Below are positions 1 to 8,953 of a stretch of DNA of 64,000 nucleotides, in pieces. The translations under genes were made by a program, and so were the position numbers. Every line of letters starts with the position of its first letter. Position 1 is the first letter of the stretch. The DNA is taken from NCBI GenBank assembly GCA_001874265.1, contig MPDD01000007.1, positions 1 through 64,000 on the forward strand, written 5' to 3'. The stretch comes from Bacteroidetes bacterium MedPE-SWsnd-G1 (GTDB lineage Bacteria; Bacteroidota; Bacteroidia; Flavobacteriales; Flavobacteriaceae). The notes under the pieces were generated by a model that ran no database searches, was not told the origin of the DNA, and saw only the letters and a program-made list of their open reading frames with translations.

Positions 1-47
1 GGCTACCAAAAAATGATAGCCGCTTCTAAATATAATTTAATAAAAAA

Positions 48-509
48 CTATTTCAATTCTCCAGGACGTGCCGAATACGTAACTTTTAATGCATTGATTT
101 CTCTTAACTCCTTTTTAATGTCATTAATAGTACCAACACTACAGTTCTCATCTGCTTTTATCATGGTTGTCATATAATCACGCTCGTCTTCGTTAATTCC
201 TTCACGAGCAGCAAAAATAAAACTTCTTACTTCCTTTACATCCGATATCTTATCGTTCAATTGAATCTTATCTCCTTCTCCGTAGGCATCTTTATCTTGA
301 GCTTCACCTACATAGATATAACTAATCAATCGTTTGTCTTGTAATTTTTTAATTTCCGTTGCATTTGGAATTTGCTGTGCTACCATAACAGTAGTTTCAC
401 GCATTGTTGTTGCAACCATAAAAAAGAACAATAACATAAATACAATATCAGGTAACGACGCCGTATTAATTGGCGGCAATCCTTTTTTCTTTTTGCTAAA
501 TTTAGACAT
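48..509 (-). CDS. ExbD/TolR-type biopolymer transport protein
   Basis: ExbD/TolR family protein of 153 aa. It is the small subunit that works with an ExbB/TolQ proton channel to energise outer-membrane transport or envelope functions. The sequence shows a short basic cytoplasmic N-terminus (KFSKKKKG), one membrane segment at about residues 20-40 (PDIVFMLLFFFMVATT) carrying the conserved Asp, then a periplasmic domain. It is the fourth gene of a minus-strand group (ExbB-like, small membrane protein, ExbD, ExbD), 15 nt behind the other ExbD. The substrate cannot be told from sequence. Confidence 0.88.
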   Translation of the reverse strand: MSKFSKKKKGLPPINTASLPDIVFMLLFFFMVATTMRETTVMVAQQIPNATEIKKLQDKRLISYIYVGEAQDKDAYGEGDKIQLNDKISDVKEVRSFIFAAREGINEDERDYMTTMIKADENCSVGTINDIKKELREINALKVTYSARPGELK

Positions 510-524
510 GTATTCTTTTTTTAA

Positions 525-1154
525 TTAATTGTTTTCTGATTCAGAAATAATCTCAGGGTACATTGCACGAATTCTTTTAATCTTCGATTTAATAGACTCA
601 TTAGCTTTATCCTTTTCCAAGGCAATTACTAAATCTGAATATGAAATTCCATATTCCTCTTGAGATAATCTATTTCTTAAAGTTGTATACGCTGCTCCTA
701 ACTCATTCTGAACTTTAATAAACATACCGTACGACGTACTCCTGTCTGTTTTTAAAGAAATTACAGCTTTATTAGGATGATCTGATGATTCCGGGTCTTT
801 TGCCCCTTGACACCAATCACATTCCTTTCCAACTTCTTCTCCAAAAGGAATTATTGCATTACCTATTCCTCCTCCGTTATCAATAAAATCCATTGCCATT
901 TGGCGAACATCTTTTACTTCTTTGTAATCGCCTTCTATTAAAAGGTCATCATTCTTATTAAGAATAACTTCGAATACGTTCTTTTCTTTAATAACTGGCG
1001 GTGGTGGCGCATCTATTGGTTGCTTCTCCGGCAACCTACGCGAAATTCCTGCATCAACATCCATCGTTGTCGTTACTAAGAAAAATATCAATAGTAAGAA
1101 CGCGATGTCGGCCATAGAACCTGCGTTAATTTCTGGTGTGTCTCTTCTTGCCAT
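525..1154 (-). CDS. ExbD/TolR-type biopolymer transport protein, larger paralogue
   Basis: Second ExbD/TolR protein, 209 aa against about 140-155 for classic members. It has a single N-terminal membrane segment (MADIAFLLLIFFLVTTT) with the conserved Asp, followed by an enlarged periplasmic part. The extra length includes a Cys-x-x-Cys stretch (ECDWCQG) and a Pro-rich linker (APPPPVI) near residue 50. It lies 8 nt behind the small membrane protein and 15 nt before the shorter ExbD, so co-expression is likely. The pair may form a heteromeric motor with the upstream ExbB-like protein; that is inference. Confidence 0.88.
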   Translation of the reverse strand: MARRDTPEINAGSMADIAFLLLIFFLVTTTMDVDAGISRRLPEKQPIDAPPPPVIKEKNVFEVILNKNDDLLIEGDYKEVKDVRQMAMDFIDNGGGIGNAIIPFGEEVGKECDWCQGAKDPESSDHPNKAVISLKTDRSTSYGMFIKVQNELGAAYTTLRNRLSQEEYGISYSDLVIALEKDKANESIKSKIKRIRAMYPEIISESENN

Positions 1155-1162
1155 GTCCTAAA

Positions 1163-1627
1163 TTAATTTTTAGCAAACATATCCTTTACAGACCCCCATA
1201 ATACTGAAGCCAAACCAATCGCTCCTAAAAAGTAGGAGAAAATGATAAGTGCACCTGCATTTTTAGAAATTGATCCCTTTTCACCAAATTCGATTACTTG
1301 TCCAAATTTGTTAGTTACTTCTCCATCACTAGATACAGAATATGCAATGATAAAAAACACCGCTAATAGTCCAACACTTAAAAGTGCCTTTTTTAATGCC
1401 GCACCGTTTTTCAACAGACCCAACAATGAGAATCCTACGGCTAAAACAGTCGTTACTACAAGCATTACTATAGTAAAGGAAACAAATGGATCTACAACAC
1501 TAGTTTGCAATTCAGCATCAGTCTCAACAGCCTCACCACCCATAATAACTCTTACTAAAAGAATTATACCAATAATACCTAAAGCTGCGGCACCATATTT
1601 TGCTATTGTATAAAATTTATTTGTCAT
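1163..1627 (-). CDS. small multi-pass membrane protein of the ExbB/ExbD operon
   Basis: Protein of 154 aa with no family I can name with confidence. Four hydrophobic segments are visible at about residues 10-30, 48-72, 80-98 and 125-148, with a short polar loop (SSDGEVTNKFG) between the third and fourth. It sits 6 nt behind the ExbB-like gene and 8 nt before an ExbD gene, so it is almost certainly made with them and may be an accessory of the proton-channel complex. Function is unknown. Confidence 0.7.
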   Translation of the reverse strand: MTNKFYTIAKYGAAALGIIGIILLVRVIMGGEAVETDAELQTSVVDPFVSFTIVMLVVTTVLAVGFSLLGLLKNGAALKKALLSVGLLAVFFIIAYSVSSDGEVTNKFGQVIEFGEKGSISKNAGALIIFSYFLGAIGLASVLWGSVKDMFAKN

Positions 1628-1633
1628 AATGTC

Positions 1634-2371
1634 TTATTTTTTGTGAGCAACCAAAAGGTCTACTAATGAGATAGAAGCATCTTCCATATTATTTACAATA
1701 CTATCAACTTTTGCGATGATATAGTTGTAAAAAATTTGAAGTATAATTGCTACTACAAGACCAAATACTGTTGTTAATAATGCTACCTGAATACCACCTG
1801 CAACCGTTGCTGGAGACATTTCGTTAGATGCAGCAATATTATCAAATGCTTTAATCATACCAATTACAGTTCCCATGAACCCTAACATTGGTGCCAATGC
1901 AATAAATAATGTTAACCATGAGATGTTTTTCTCTAATAATCCCATTTGAACTCCACCGTAACCAACGATAGCTTTTTCTGCTGCTTCAACTCCGTCGTCA
2001 GAACGATCTAAACCTTGATAAAAAATAGCTGCAACAGGTCCTTTTGTATTTCTACAAACTTCTTTAGCTGCTTCAACACCTCCAGATGCTAATGCTTCCT
2101 CAACCGAACCAATTAACTTCTTAGTGTTTGTAGTTGCTAAATTCAAATATATGATTCTTTCAATAGCAATTGCAAGACCTAATATCAAAGCAATTAATAC
2201 AATCCCCATAAAGAAAGGACCTCCTTGAATGAATCGTTGTTTTAGTTCTTGATGAAAACCTTTTTCGCCGTCAACTTGTTCTGTCTGTGTGTCATCCTGT
2301 GCATACGTTGTTTGCGTCGTTCCTAAAAACAATAATCCTGTAATTGCTAGGATAGTAAATAATTTTTTCAT
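1634..2371 (-). CDS. MotA/TolQ/ExbB proton channel family protein
   Basis: ExbB/TolQ/MotA-type channel subunit of 245 aa. It starts with a signal-like segment (MKKLFTILAITGLLFLG...TYAQ), which is common for Bacteroidota ExbB proteins. Three further membrane segments follow at about residues 50-75, 150-175 and 190-215, including the typical LTLFIALAPMLGFMGTVIGMI stretch and the GGIQVALLTTVFGLVVAI segment. It is first in a four-gene minus-strand operon with two ExbD genes. It conducts protons to power an outer-membrane or envelope process, probably TonB-type. Confidence 0.9.
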   Translation of the reverse strand: MKKLFTILAITGLLFLGTTQTTYAQDDTQTEQVDGEKGFHQELKQRFIQGGPFFMGIVLIALILGLAIAIERIIYLNLATTNTKKLIGSVEEALASGGVEAAKEVCRNTKGPVAAIFYQGLDRSDDGVEAAEKAIVGYGGVQMGLLEKNISWLTLFIALAPMLGFMGTVIGMIKAFDNIAASNEMSPATVAGGIQVALLTTVFGLVVAIILQIFYNYIIAKVDSIVNNMEDASISLVDLLVAHKK

Positions 2372-2451
2372 TGTGTAATAATTAATTGTTATTTTATTAA
2401 ATTAGATTATGGGTTAAAGATATAACATTTTTGCAAAAAAACAATTTAGCG

Positions 2452-2538
2452 CGGAGAGAAAGGGATTCGAACCCCCGATACAGTTTCCCGTAAACACGCT
2501 TTCCAGGCGCGCGCCTTAAACCACTCAGCCATCTCTCC
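2452..2538 (-). tRNA. tRNA-Ser (GGA anticodon)
   Basis: Read on the minus strand, 87 nt with acceptor GGAGAGA pairing with TCTCTCC, D-arm TGGCTGAGTGG, anticodon loop CTGGAAA (anticodon GGA), a long variable arm typical of serine tRNA, and T-loop GGTTCGAATCC. The discriminator is G. CCA is not encoded. It lies in the 354-nt gap between the ExbB operon and the asparaginase gene; I see nothing else in that gap beyond AT-rich sequence. Confidence 0.95.
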
Positions 2539-2725
2539 TAAATTGCAAAATTTTGCGATTGCCAAGTAACAAAAAAATGTTGGTTCGTGAAAGTTTTATT
2601 TTTAAATAAACAATAATTAAAACTTCACTAAGACTTTAATAAAAATCAATCTTTTTATTGTCAATTGTTTAACGATTTTCTTAAATCTCAATTATTCTTC
2701 TAAGCAATTTCAAAACTGCGATCTT

Positions 2726-3757
2726 TTAACGCATCATTTCACCTCTTAATGGTGTTTCAAAAACCTCTTTAAATTGAGTATTCGGAATTTTTTCACCTAA
2801 CAGATACATTAATTTAGCCAAAGCACTTTCAGTTGTTAAGTCTTTACCGCTTATCAAGCCTATTTTTTTTAACTGAACACTTGTTTCATATAAACCAAGT
2901 ACAACACTTCCACTTGTGCACTGCGTAGTATTAACAATTTTAATGCCACGTTTTATGGCATCTCTTAGAGCATTCACAAACCATTTATCTGTAGGTGCAT
3001 TTCCTGATCCAAAGGTTTCCAATACTACACCTTTTAAACCATCAATTTCTAATACGCTACGCACCACCTTTTCAGTAATTCCTGGAAATAGTTTCAACAA
3101 AACAATATTCTCTTCTAATCGCTTTCTAATTTTAATTTTTTTAAACCTTCTATTTTGTAATAATAGGTTCTCACTAAATTTAAGATGAACCCCACTTTCA
3201 CCCAATGCTGGATAATTCGGAGAAGCGTATGCCTCAAAATTTTCCGCACTGACTTTTGTAGTTCTATTTGCTCTGTACAATTTATATTCGAAATACAAGC
3301 AAACTTCTGAAATTATAGGCCTTCCTTTTTTCTGAGCAGCCGCGATTTCCAAAGAAGTTATAAGGTTTTCTTTTGCATCTGTTCTTAAATCTCCAATTGG
3401 TAATTGTGAACCTGTAAAAATTACTGGCTTTGATAAGTTTTCGAACATAAAACTAATTGCAGATGCTGAGTATGACATTGTATCCGAACCATGCAACACC
3501 ACAAACCCATCAAAATTGGAGTAATTATCTTCAATTACTTCGGTAATTGTAATCCAATGTTTAGGATTCATATTTGAAGAATCTATTGGCTCTTTAAATG
3601 TATAACTTTCGATTTCACAATTTAAATGTTTCAATTCTGGAATATGTGTAAGTAATTTATCAAAATTAAATGCTTTCAAGGCTCCAGTTTCAAAATCCTT
3701 TGTCATACCTATAGTACCTCCAGTATAAATGAGTAGAATCTTGGGTTGTTTTGCCAT
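2726..3757 (-). CDS. ansA: type I (cytoplasmic) asparaginase
   Basis: L-asparaginase of the bacterial type I family, hydrolysing asparagine to aspartate and ammonia in the cytoplasm. The protein has 343 aa, the usual length. Both threonine active-site motifs are visible: IYTGGTIGMTKD at about residues 10-21 and VLHGSDTMSYSASA at about residues 87-100. There is no signal peptide, which argues against the periplasmic type II enzyme. It appears monocistronic. Confidence 0.92.
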   Translation of the reverse strand: MAKQPKILLIYTGGTIGMTKDFETGALKAFNFDKLLTHIPELKHLNCEIESYTFKEPIDSSNMNPKHWITITEVIEDNYSNFDGFVVLHGSDTMSYSASAISFMFENLSKPVIFTGSQLPIGDLRTDAKENLITSLEIAAAQKKGRPIISEVCLYFEYKLYRANRTTKVSAENFEAYASPNYPALGESGVHLKFSENLLLQNRRFKKIKIRKRLEENIVLLKLFPGITEKVVRSVLEIDGLKGVVLETFGSGNAPTDKWFVNALRDAIKRGIKIVNTTQCTSGSVVLGLYETSVQLKKIGLISGKDLTTESALAKLMYLLGEKIPNTQFKEVFETPLRGEMMR

Positions 3758-3843
3758 TTTGTCGTTAATTTTGAATTGGAATACTTTATGCAGTAAAATT
3801 ACGTATTAATAATAATTAAATTGAAACTCTAAAAATATTAAAT

Positions 3844-4518
3844 ATGGTAATAGGATATATAATTTTTGGTGTAATTGCATTGGCAGGTTGGATGGTGCAA
3901 TCCAAATTAAAAAGTAAATTCAAAAAATACTCGAAATTGACATTGCAAAATGGAATGTCAGGAAGAGAAATTGCCGAGCAAATGCTAAATGATCATGGGA
4001 TTTATGACGTACAAGTTATATCTACACCAGGTCGATTGACAGATCACTACAATCCAAAAGATAAAACTGTAAATTTAAGTGAGGCCGTTTACAATCAAAG
4101 AAACGCTGCGGCTGCCGCCGTTGCGGCTCACGAAGTTGGGCATGCCGTTCAACATGCAACCGCGTATTCATGGTTACAATTCAGATCTAGTTTAGTGCCA
4201 ATGGTTGGTATTGCCAGCAAACTTTCAATGTGGGTAATTATGGCCGGTATATTCTTTCAGTCATTCCCGATCTTATTACCACTTGGAATCGTATTATTTG
4301 CAGCAACAGTGTTCTTCAGCTTTGTTACATTACCAGTAGAATACGATGCAAGTAATAGAGCCTTGGCCTGGCTAGGAGATAAAAACATGTTAACGCAAGA
4401 AGAGCAAGCTGGCGCACATGATGCTTTAAATTGGGCTGCGCGGACATATGTAGTTGCTGCACTCGGCGCCCTTGCTACACTAGTATACTATATAATGATA
4501 TACGCAGGACGAGATTAA
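3844..4518 (+). CDS. membrane zinc metallopeptidase (Zn_peptidase_2 family)
   Basis: Putative membrane-bound neutral zinc protease, 224 aa. The HExxH zinc motif is seen in AAHEVGHAVQHA near residue 98. Membrane segments are visible at the N-terminus (VIGYIIFGVIALAGWMV), in a pair around residues 128-165, and at the C-terminus. Length and architecture fit Pfam family Zn_peptidase_2 (YugP-like). The physiological substrate is unknown. The gene converges with the Lrp regulator; the two stop codons are directly adjacent. Confidence 0.88.
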   Translation: MVIGYIIFGVIALAGWMVQSKLKSKFKKYSKLTLQNGMSGREIAEQMLNDHGIYDVQVISTPGRLTDHYNPKDKTVNLSEAVYNQRNAAAAAVAAHEVGHAVQHATAYSWLQFRSSLVPMVGIASKLSMWVIMAGIFFQSFPILLPLGIVLFAATVFFSFVTLPVEYDASNRALAWLGDKNMLTQEEQAGAHDALNWAARTYVVAALGALATLVYYIMIYAGRD

Positions 4519-4983
4519 TTACAAACTAATTTGTCTGTCAATATGTTGATCTAGCGATATAAAAGTTTCAGTTCTAGCAACTCCTTTTATATTTTGAATC
4601 TCAACGTTTAACACATTCATTAAGTGTTCATTGTCTCTACAAAGAATCTTAATAAAAATAGCATAATTCCCCGTGGTATAATGACTTTCAATTACTTCGG
4701 GGATTTCCTTTAGTCTTTTTATTGCTGCCGAGTTTTTACTAGCAGCATCCAAAAAGATTCCAACAAAGGCCAATGTTTTATAACCAAGTACTTTCGGATT
4801 CAATACAAATTTTGAACCAGCAATTAATCCTGAGGCCTCCAATTTTCTCAAGCGTTGATGTATAGCAGCGCCTGAAATTCCAACTTCTCTAGCTATACTT
4901 AAGATTGGTGTACGTGCGTCGTCAATTAACTTTTTTAAAATAATCTTATCTATACCATCAATATGTAAGGACTTATCTTTCAT
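4519..4983 (-). CDS. Lrp/AsnC family transcriptional regulator
   Basis: Lrp/AsnC-type regulator of 154 aa from the chosen start: an N-terminal winged helix (DKIILKKLIDDARTPILSIA...) and a C-terminal RAM ligand-binding domain (GNYAIFIKILCRDNEHLM). The ORF-track start at 5004 is a TTG lying inside a TATTTTTG promoter element (5002-5009), so I moved the start to the ATG at 4983 (MKDKSLHIDG). The ligand is probably an amino acid; targets cannot be read from the sequence. Confidence 0.88.
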   Translation of the reverse strand: MKDKSLHIDGIDKIILKKLIDDARTPILSIAREVGISGAAIHQRLRKLEASGLIAGSKFVLNPKVLGYKTLAFVGIFLDAASKNSAAIKRLKEIPEVIESHYTTGNYAIFIKILCRDNEHLMNVLNVEIQNIKGVARTETFISLDQHIDRQISL

Positions 4984-5001
4984 TCGAGTTGAATTTGAAA
5001 T

Positions 5002-5009
5002 CAAAAATA
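5002..5009 (-). promoter_or_regulatory. -7 promoter element of the lrp gene
   Basis: On the minus strand TATTTTTG matches the Bacteroidota TAnnTTTG element, 18 nt before the ATG at 4983. No convincing TTTG at -33 is seen. The element is built into the T-run of the preceding acc terminator. Confidence 0.5.
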
Positions 5010-5044
5010 AAAAAATAAAGGATATGATTTCTCATATCCTTTAT
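5010..5044 (-). terminator. rho-independent terminator of the acc operon
   Basis: Perfect 13-bp hairpin (ATAAAGGATATGA / TCATATCCTTTAT) with a 4-nt loop, followed on the minus strand by TTTTTTATTTTT. It lies 26 nt after the accC stop codon. Confidence 0.85.
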
Positions 5045-5069
5045 TCTATATTATAATTTGAAACTAAAA

Positions 5070-6410
5070 CTAAGCTTGCATTTCAAAATCTTCCATAAAC
5101 TTCGTTGTATAATTTCCTGCAACATAATCAGGATTATCCATCAATTGTCTGTGGAAAGGAATCGTAGTTTTAATTCCCTCAATAACAAACTCATCTAAAG
5201 CTCTCTTCATTTTATTAATCGCCTCTTCCCTTGTTTGTGCTGTTGTAATCAACTTTGCAATCATAGAATCGTAATTTGGAGGAATGCTATACCCGGCATA
5301 TACATGCGTATCCAATCTCACTCCATGACCTCCCGGTGCGTGTAAAGTTTCAATTCTACCCGGTGAAGGTCTAAATCCGTTATGTGGATCTTCTGCGTTA
5401 ATTCTACATTCGATTGAATGTAATTTTGGCTCATAATTTTTTCCAGAAATTGGAACACCTGCAGCCACTAATATTTGCTCACGAATCAAATCAAAATCAA
5501 TTACTTGTTCCGTAATTGGATGCTCTACTTGTATCCGTGTATTCATTTCCATAAAATAGAAGTTACGGTGCTTGTCAACTAAAAACTCAACAGTACCTGC
5601 TCCTTCATATTTAATATATTCTGCTGCTTTCACAGCTGCTTCTCCCATATCCTTTCTTAACTTTTTGGTCATAAAAGGAGAAGGAACTTCTTCTGTTAAT
5701 TTTTGATGACGTCTTTGAACAGAACAATCTCTTTCAGATAAATGACATGCTTTTCCATAAGAATCTCCAACAACCTGAATTTCAATATGGCGTGGTTCTT
5801 GAATCAACTTCTCCATATACATGGTATCGTCATTGAACGAAGCCATTGATTCTTGGCGAGCATCATCCCATCCTTTTCTAAGACTTTCTTGTTCCCAAAC
5901 TGCACGCATACCTTTACCTCCACCTCCAGAAGTTGCTTTTAGCATAACGGGATACCCCATTTCTTCTGCTAATTTTTCAGCATCTTCATAAGTATCAAGA
6001 ACACCATCAGAACCAGGAACAACAGGAACACCAGCTTCTATCATAGTTGCTCTAGCTGAGGCCTTGTCTCCCATTCTATTAATCATTTCGGCAGAAGCAC
6101 CAATAAATTTAATATTGTGCTCTTCACATATCTTAGAAAATTTAGCATTTTCTGACAAGAATCCATAACCTGGATGTATAGCATCTGCATTTGTGATCTC
6201 AGCTGCTGAAATAATATTAGAAATCTTTAAATAAGATTCTGAACTAGGCGCTGGACCAATACACACTGCCTCATCGGCAAATTTAACATGTAAACTATCA
6301 GCATCTGCAGTTGAATAAACCGCTACAGATTTTATCCCCATTTCTTTACAGGTTCTAATAACTCTTAGAGCTATTTCACCTCTATTTGCAATTAATATTT
6401 TTTTAAACAT
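5070..6410 (-). CDS. accC: acetyl-CoA carboxylase, biotin carboxylase subunit
   Basis: Biotin carboxylase of 446 aa, the family length. It carboxylates the biotin of BCCP with bicarbonate and ATP in the first step of fatty acid synthesis. It shows the N-terminal [18 protein letters not shown] domain, the ATP-grasp glycine loop [11 protein letters not shown] near residue 165, and the metal/biotin site segment [15 protein letters not shown] near residue 290. It follows accB by 56 nt on the minus strand, and a strong terminator follows it. Confidence 0.96.
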   Translation of the reverse strand: MFKKILIANRGEIALRVIRTCKEMGIKSVAVYSTADADSLHVKFADEAVCIGPAPSSESYLKISNIISAAEITNADAIHPGYGFLSENAKFSKICEEHNIKFIGASAEMINRMGDKASARATMIEAGVPVVPGSDGVLDTYEDAEKLAEEMGYPVMLKATSGGGGKGMRAVWEQESLRKGWDDARQESMASFNDDTMYMEKLIQEPRHIEIQVVGDSYGKACHLSERDCSVQRRHQKLTEEVPSPFMTKKLRKDMGEAAVKAAEYIKYEGAGTVEFLVDKHRNFYFMEMNTRIQVEHPITEQVIDFDLIREQILVAAGVPISGKNYEPKLHSIECRINAEDPHNGFRPSPGRIETLHAPGGHGVRLDTHVYAGYSIPPNYDSMIAKLITTAQTREEAINKMKRALDEFVIEGIKTTIPFHRQLMDNPDYVAGNYTTKFMEDFEMQA

Positions 6411-6466
6411 AACTCAATTGAATTAGAAGTTTATAAATTTAAACTTCAGAATTAATAGCAAACTAA

Positions 6467-6961
6467 CTATGATGGATCTACCAAGAATAAAGGTTGCCCA
6501 AACTCAACTGGTGAAGATTCATCTACCAACACCTTTACAATTTTACCAGATACTTCTGATTCAATTTCATTAAATAATTTCATTGCCTCAACAATACAAA
6601 CAACTGTATCTGCTTGTACTGTATCTCCAACCTCAACAAAATTCGGTTTATCTGGAGAAGGTCTTCTATAGAACGTTCCAATAATTGGTGATTTTATTTC
6701 TATGTATTTAGAATCATCACTACCTGCTGCAGGAGCTGCATCTGCTGGAGCCGCTGCTGGTGCCGCAGCCGGCGGCGCTGTTGGCGCAACTGCCATAGGT
6801 GCTGCTTGAGCCATCATTGGTGCTTGATGCACAATTGTTGTTTCAGGAGCACTAGATCCTGCCTTAATCGTGATTTTAAAATCTTCTCTTTCTAATTTAA
6901 CTTCGTTAACTCCAGATTTGGAAACAAATTTAATTAGGTTTTGAATATCCTTTAATTCCAT
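6467..6961 (-). CDS. accB: biotin carboxyl carrier protein of acetyl-CoA carboxylase
   Basis: BCCP of 164 aa. The N-terminal part (MELKDIQNLIKFVSKSGVNEV) is typical of AccB. An Ala/Pro-rich linker covers about residues 45-80, and the C-terminal biotinyl domain carries EAMKLFNEI with the biotinylated Lys at about residue 128. It works with AccC and with a carboxyltransferase encoded elsewhere. It lies between fabH (37 nt upstream) and accC, so the cluster supplies malonyl-CoA next to the condensing enzyme that uses it. Confidence 0.96.
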   Translation of the reverse strand: MELKDIQNLIKFVSKSGVNEVKLEREDFKITIKAGSSAPETTIVHQAPMMAQAAPMAVAPTAPPAAAPAAAPADAAPAAGSDDSKYIEIKSPIIGTFYRRPSPDKPNFVEVGDTVQADTVVCIVEAMKLFNEIESEVSGKIVKVLVDESSPVEFGQPLFLVDPS

Positions 6962-6998
6962 AAAATATAATTTTTACGTTGATTTTTTTTATCTATTA

Positions 6999-7997
6999 TT
7001 ATGAATTGTATGCCCATTTAAAATAAATAGACCCCCAAGAGAACCCTCCACCAAAAGCAGCAAATACAATAGTATCTCCTTTTTTTAATTGAGATTCGTA
7101 ATCAGCCAAAAGTAATGGTAATGTTGCTGAAGTTGTATTTCCATATTTTTCAATATTTATCATAACTTGCTCTTCTGCTAAACCAATTCTGTTTGCCGTC
7201 GCGTCTATAATTCTTTTGTTAGCTTGATGTGCAGCCAACCAATTTACATCTTCTTTTGTTAGATTATTTCTGTCAAGTATTTTCTCACTTACATCAGCCA
7301 TATTAAATACCGCATTCTTAAATACAGTTTTTCCATCTTGATGCGCAAAGCACTCATGTGCTCCGAAAACCTCTCCTTTTTTAAGCGGATTAACAGATCC
7401 ACCTTTAAGCACTCTTAAAAATTCTCTACCAGAACCATCTGTTCTTAAATATTCATCTTGCAATCCTAACCCTTCTTCATTTGGTTCAAACAATACGGCT
7501 CCAGCTCCATCTCCAAAAATGATACATGTTGCTCTATCCGAATAATCGATCATTGAAGAGTTCTTATCCGCACCTATTAAAAGGACTTTCTTATACTTTC
7601 CCGATTCAATAAAACCAGAAACAACAGACATTCCGAATAGAAAACTCGAACAAGCCGAATCCATATCAAATGCAAAAGCATTTGAAGCTCCTATTTCATG
7701 TGCAACATATGCACCTGTACTAGCAGCTTGCATATCTGGTGTGGCAGTTGCCACAATTACTAAATCAATTTCTTTGGGATCTAATTGAGATTTCGACAAC
7801 AAGTCTTGTGCTGCCTTTATGGCTAGGAATCCTGTTCCTTTACCATCCTCTTTTAAAATTCTTCTTTCTTTAATTCCTGTACGAGTGACAATCCATTCAT
7901 CATTCGTCTCTACCATCGTTTCCAAAATCTTATTCGTTAACACGTATTCTGGAAGATATTTTCCTACGGCTGTAATGGCTGCAGTTAATTTAGTCAT
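6999..7997 (-). CDS. fabH: beta-ketoacyl-ACP synthase III
   Basis: Condenses acetyl-CoA with malonyl-ACP to start fatty acid synthesis. The protein has 332 aa. The Cys-His-Asn catalytic triad is visible: C116 in DSACSSFLF, H257 in AAHQANKRI and N287 in YGNTTSATLP. The order rpmF, fabH, accB, accC on one strand is a familiar arrangement in Flavobacteriia. A terminator-like hairpin (8102-8130) separates fabH from rpmF, so fabH-accB-accC probably has its own promoter. Confidence 0.95.
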   Translation of the reverse strand: MTKLTAAITAVGKYLPEYVLTNKILETMVETNDEWIVTRTGIKERRILKEDGKGTGFLAIKAAQDLLSKSQLDPKEIDLVIVATATPDMQAASTGAYVAHEIGASNAFAFDMDSACSSFLFGMSVVSGFIESGKYKKVLLIGADKNSSMIDYSDRATCIIFGDGAGAVLFEPNEEGLGLQDEYLRTDGSGREFLRVLKGGSVNPLKKGEVFGAHECFAHQDGKTVFKNAVFNMADVSEKILDRNNLTKEDVNWLAAHQANKRIIDATANRIGLAEEQVMINIEKYGNTTSATLPLLLADYESQLKKGDTIVFAAFGGGFSWGSIYFKWAYNS

Positions 7998-8101
7998 ACT
8001 TGAAAAAAATTTTACTTATAAAAGTGTGTCAAAGTAATGAAAATTATTTTTAAAAAAAGCCAAAAGCAATCAATTTTCATTCATTTTTGATTAAAAAGCA
8101 T

Positions 8102-8130
8102 AAAAAAACCCTCAAATATGAGAGTTTTTT
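8102..8130 (-). terminator. terminator downstream of rpmF
   Basis: Minus-strand hairpin AAAACTCTCA ... TGAGGGTTTT with a short loop and a T-run, between the rpmF stop codon and the fabH start. The stem is imperfect. Confidence 0.7.
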
Positions 8131-8152
8131 ACATTTTTTATGTTTTTGCTAT

Positions 8153-8347
8153 TTATGCTTCAGCAGCTGTTGCATCTATAACAATTTGCCCACGATAGTA
8201 TAATTTTCCTTCGTGCCAATGTGCTCTATGATATAAATGCGCTTCTCCTGTTGTCGGATCTACAGCAACCTGAGGAACTGAAGCCTTGTAATGAGTTCTT
8301 CTTTTGTCTCTTCTTGTTTTCGAGATTTTTCTTTTAGGATGTGCCAT
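8153..8347 (-). CDS. rpmF: 50S ribosomal protein L32
   Basis: L32 of 64 aa with the typical start [19 protein letters not shown]. No cysteine is present, so this is the zinc-free form. It follows the DUF177 gene by 2 nt; DUF177 (YceD) and rpmF are neighbours in many bacteria, where they are co-transcribed ahead of fatty acid genes. Confidence 0.96.
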   Translation of the reverse strand: MAHPKRKISKTRRDKRRTHYKASVPQVAVDPTTGEAHLYHRAHWHEGKLYYRGQIVIDATAAEA

Positions 8348-8349
8348 TT

Positions 8350-8886
8350 TTATTCGTTTTTATTCGTTTTTAATTCTTTTAACTTTGCCCATCTAGGGTC
8401 TATAGTTTCTTTTACTTCTTCTTTTTTCTTTTCAAATTCTTTCAACTTTTCCAATACTTCTGATTCTAATGTCCCATCCTCAATTCCTGGATGTACCTTT
8501 TTAATAGGTAAAGACAATACTACCATTTCATACATAAACTGAGCGCCATTTAATTGATAACTATTATGAGGAATAATTAAAATCTCATCATTATCGTCAT
8601 CATATTCATCGCCAAACTTTACAATTAAAGATAGTTGTCCGTTAACTTTCAATTCAAAAGGTTCTCCTGTAACGTCGCAAGCAACAATAACCTTACCCTT
8701 AGAATTAAATTCGAGATTAAACATGTTGTTTTTTTTCTCGAACAATAAATCAACTTTCAATTCAGCCGTATCAAACTCATCGTATTGAAAAAACTCAAAG
8801 AACGTGTTATCAATTTGATAACTGAATTGATGTTTTCCTAACTTTAATCCTATAAAAGATATTTCAAATTCTTTTAAGTCTTTCAT
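8350..8886 (-). CDS. DUF177 (YceD-like) protein
   Basis: DUF177/YceD family protein, 178 aa from the chosen start. In other bacteria and chloroplasts this family is linked to 23S rRNA accumulation or maturation. The conserved part is the [12 protein letters not shown] segment in the middle (a single Cys instead of a CxxC pair). The acidic stretch EYDDDNDE and the basic C-terminal tail ([10 protein letters not shown]) are visible. The ORF track begins at 8898, but MKDLKEFEI at 8886 fits the family better and leaves room for the promoter element at 8909-8916 (TATCTTTG on the minus strand). Confidence 0.85.
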   Translation of the reverse strand: MKDLKEFEISFIGLKLGKHQFSYQIDNTFFEFFQYDEFDTAELKVDLLFEKKNNMFNLEFNSKGKVIVACDVTGEPFELKVNGQLSLIVKFGDEYDDDNDEILIIPHNSYQLNGAQFMYEMVVLSLPIKKVHPGIEDGTLESEVLEKLKEFEKKKEEVKETIDPRWAKLKELKTNKNE

Positions 8887-8953
8887 TTCGAACATCAATT
8901 TGAGCGTGCAAAGATAAAAAAATAACTGTAAAAACTAACTCAAAGTTTATTTT

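Noticed and set aside
1-21. GGCTA...TAGCC inverted repeat at the window edge
   Set aside because: Could be half of a terminator for the ExbD operon, but the arms are only 5 bp and the context is cut off.
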